NCBI RefSeq assembly: GCF_917563915.1
Contig: NZ_CAKJTI010000003.1
Coordinates: 186,001 to 250,000, forward strand
Source of the DNA: Bacillus rhizoplanae
GTDB lineage: Bacteria > Bacillota > Bacilli > Bacillales > Bacillaceae_G
Reading direction: 5' to 3'
Length of the DNA stretch: 64,000 nucleotides
Of the stretch, positions 62,830 through 64,000 are shown piece after piece. Below the pieces are notes generated by a model that saw only the letters and a program-made list of their open reading frames with translations, was not told where the DNA came from and ran no database searches. Every line of letters starts with the position of its first letter. Position 1 is the stretch's first letter. The translations under genes and the position numbers were made by a program.

Positions 62830-63696
62830 ATGAAAAAAGTATTATTAGTAGATGGTATGGCACTATTATTTCGTGCTTTTTATGCAACAAGTGTCTACGG
62901 GCAATTTATGAAAAGACAAGATGGTACTCCGACAAACGGGATTCATGGTTATATGAAGCATTTATTAACAGCGTCTGGGACAATTGAACCGACTCATATT
63001 GTAACGTGCTGGGATATGGGGAGTACAACCTTTCGAACAGAAGCGTTTTCAAACTATAAGGCGAATCGCGGGGCACCGCCAGAAGAATTAATTCCACAAT
63101 TCGATTTAGTGCAAGAAATGACTGCGCATTTATCTATTCCAGTCATTGGTATGAAAGGATATGAAGCTGATGACTGTATTGGAACATTAGCAAAAGTGTA
63201 TCAAAATGAAGCAGAAGTGTTTATTTTAACGGGTGATACAGATTTGCTGCAGCTTGTTGATACAAATATTACCGTCATGCTCCTTCGCAAAGGAATTGGA
63301 AACTATGAATATTACACGCCTGAAAAAATTATCGAAGAAAAAGGTGTACAGCCGTGGCAAATTGTTCATGCAAAGGCATTTATGGGTGATTCAAGTGACA
63401 ATTATCCAGGAGTAAAGGGCATTGGTGAAAAGACAGCATATAAGCTCATTCAAGAGCACGAAACAGTTGCAGCTGTTTTAGAAAACATTGCACTATTAAC
63501 GAAAACACAGCGTACAAAAATTGAAAATGACTTAGACAATTTGCATATGTCATTACAACTTGCACAAATTCATTGTGAAGTGCCAATTTCTTGTGGATTA
63601 GAAGAAGCCCTTCACACAATTGATATAGAAAAAATCCGATTCGTTTGTGAGCAAATGAACTGGGGCAGACCCGAAATGTTTGTAAATATGTTATAA
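62830..63696 (+). CDS. ypcP: 5'-3' exonuclease (YpcP/FEN-like)
   Basis: A stand-alone flap endonuclease/exonuclease like the N-terminal domain of DNA polymerase I, 288 aa. Metal ligands are seen in LLVDGMALLFRAF (Asp), YEADDCIGTLA and FILTGDTDLLQL. The helix-hairpin-helix region GDSSDNYPGVKGIGEKTAYKLI binds DNA. It removes RNA primers and processes flaps. TAGGAGAGGAATT precedes ATG. Confidence 0.93.
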   Translation: MKKVLLVDGMALLFRAFYATSVYGQFMKRQDGTPTNGIHGYMKHLLTASGTIEPTHIVTCWDMGSTTFRTEAFSNYKANRGAPPEELIPQFDLVQEMTAHLSIPVIGMKGYEADDCIGTLAKVYQNEAEVFILTGDTDLLQLVDTNITVMLLRKGIGNYEYYTPEKIIEEKGVQPWQIVHAKAFMGDSSDNYPGVKGIGEKTAYKLIQEHETVAAVLENIALLTKTQRTKIENDLDNLHMSLQLAQIHCEVPISCGLEEALHTIDIEKIRFVCEQMNWGRPEMFVNML

Positions 63697-63703
63697 ATTG
63701 AAA

Positions 63704-63792
63704 CTTCTATTAGTAGAAGCTTTTCTGCATCCCGCATTGATGGAAAGCCTGCCTAATAGGGTATTTACTGCCCAAAAGTAGCGGGATAAAAA
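63704..63792. repeat. Hairpin and bcr-like repeat after ypcP
   Basis: GAAACTTCTA/TAGAAGCTTTT is a likely ypcP terminator. Directly after it the minus strand reads TTTATCCCGCTAC ... GCGGGA, the opening of the other bcr-like units. Confidence 0.45.
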
Positions 63793-63827
63793 GCGGTTCT
63801 TGAAAAGGATTTATTCTAGACTATAGA

Positions 63828-63870
63828 TAACGCCCAATCAAACTATACATTTGATTGGGCGTTATTATTT
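63828..63870 (+). terminator. Isolated terminator-like hairpin
   Basis: AACGCCCAATCAAA and TTTGATTGGGCGTT pair perfectly, followed by ATTATTTATATTT. No gene is seen from 63871 to the end of the window. Confidence 0.7.
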
Positions 63871-64000
63871 ATATTTAAAACATTTCAACTGGATATGGTT
63901 TCTACCATATCTAATTTCTTTAGATTGATAGTAAAGGTAGTAAACAAACTGTTGGTAAAGTCACGTTTCAGTCGCAGAACTATACACATATTGACTCATG

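Overview
The window is a piece of a Bacillus cereus-group chromosome. It is AT-rich, and the gene order matches the Bacillus block running from cca-birA-panBCD-dinG through ponA-recU, gpsB-rnpB and xpt-pbuX to dynA-ypbS-ypcP. It carries sporulation genes (sspM, yppG, cotD) and intergenic hairpin repeats that open with TTTATCCCGC and end in TTTAT, which resemble the bcr repeats described for the B. cereus group. The organism call rests on synteny and protein familiarity only.

Layout. 1-16.3 kb: the tail of an upstream gene (probably bshA), cca, birA, a structured leader before panBCD, dinG, ypmA, ypmB/tseB, aspB, dnaD, nth, ypoC, the convergent recU-ponA pair, and yppC. 16.3-20.5 kb: a sporulation-flavoured stretch with hairpin repeats, sspM, yppDEFG, cotD, ypsA and gpsB. 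20.5-26.3 kb: RNase P RNA, a THUMP-domain rRNA methyltransferase, an XPD/DinG-like helicase (ypvA) and an M32 carboxypeptidase (ypwA). 26.6-29 kb: a three-gene ba3-type terminal oxidase operon. 29.3-31.5 kb: a guanine riboswitch driving xpt-pbuX.

31.0-50.46 kb is a foreign element of about 19.46 kb that entered pbuX itself. A 26-bp identity at 31006-31031 and 50463-50488 marks both junctions. The element supplies its own last ~155 codons of pbuX, so the permease stays intact on the left. The host's original 3' end and terminator are stranded on the right as a pseudogene. The element carries a tyrosine recombinase right after the rebuilt pbuX, a Xre-type regulator, a P-loop helicase-like protein, a GC-richer structured non-coding region, a secreted protein, a 631-aa protein with a HEPN-like R-x4-H motif, a Bro-N remnant between promoter-like repeats, and a partly decayed LXG (type VII secretion) effector operon. 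Further right are an IS1595-type transposase remnant, a lipoprotein, a serine resolvase with a three-subsite res region, a DUF4259-like protein beside an unrecognised 405-aa protein, a zinc-ribbon protein and an orphan HsdR-N-like nuclease.

After the element (50.9-64 kb) the backbone resumes: a DUF418 membrane protein, a 28-aa membrane peptide behind a Fur-type operator, the double dynamin-like DynA, a GNAT acetyltransferase, ypbS, a two-domain sulfurtransferase, two tandem 6S-like RNAs, a lipoprotein / glutathionylspermidine-synthase-like / DUF350 operon, an Mg2+ (M-box) riboswitch before a short leader ORF and a transmembrane-less fragment of a P-type ATPase, and the 5'-3' exonuclease ypcP.

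The strongest candidates for something new are the gene-rebuilding element in pbuX, with an integrase ribosome-binding site buried in a terminator-like hairpin downstream of a guanine riboswitch, and the cargo genes without a recognised function (631-aa HEPN-like protein, LXG effector C-terminus, 405-aa + DUF4259 pair, HsdR-N-like protein). All function calls come from reading the sequence; no database search was run.
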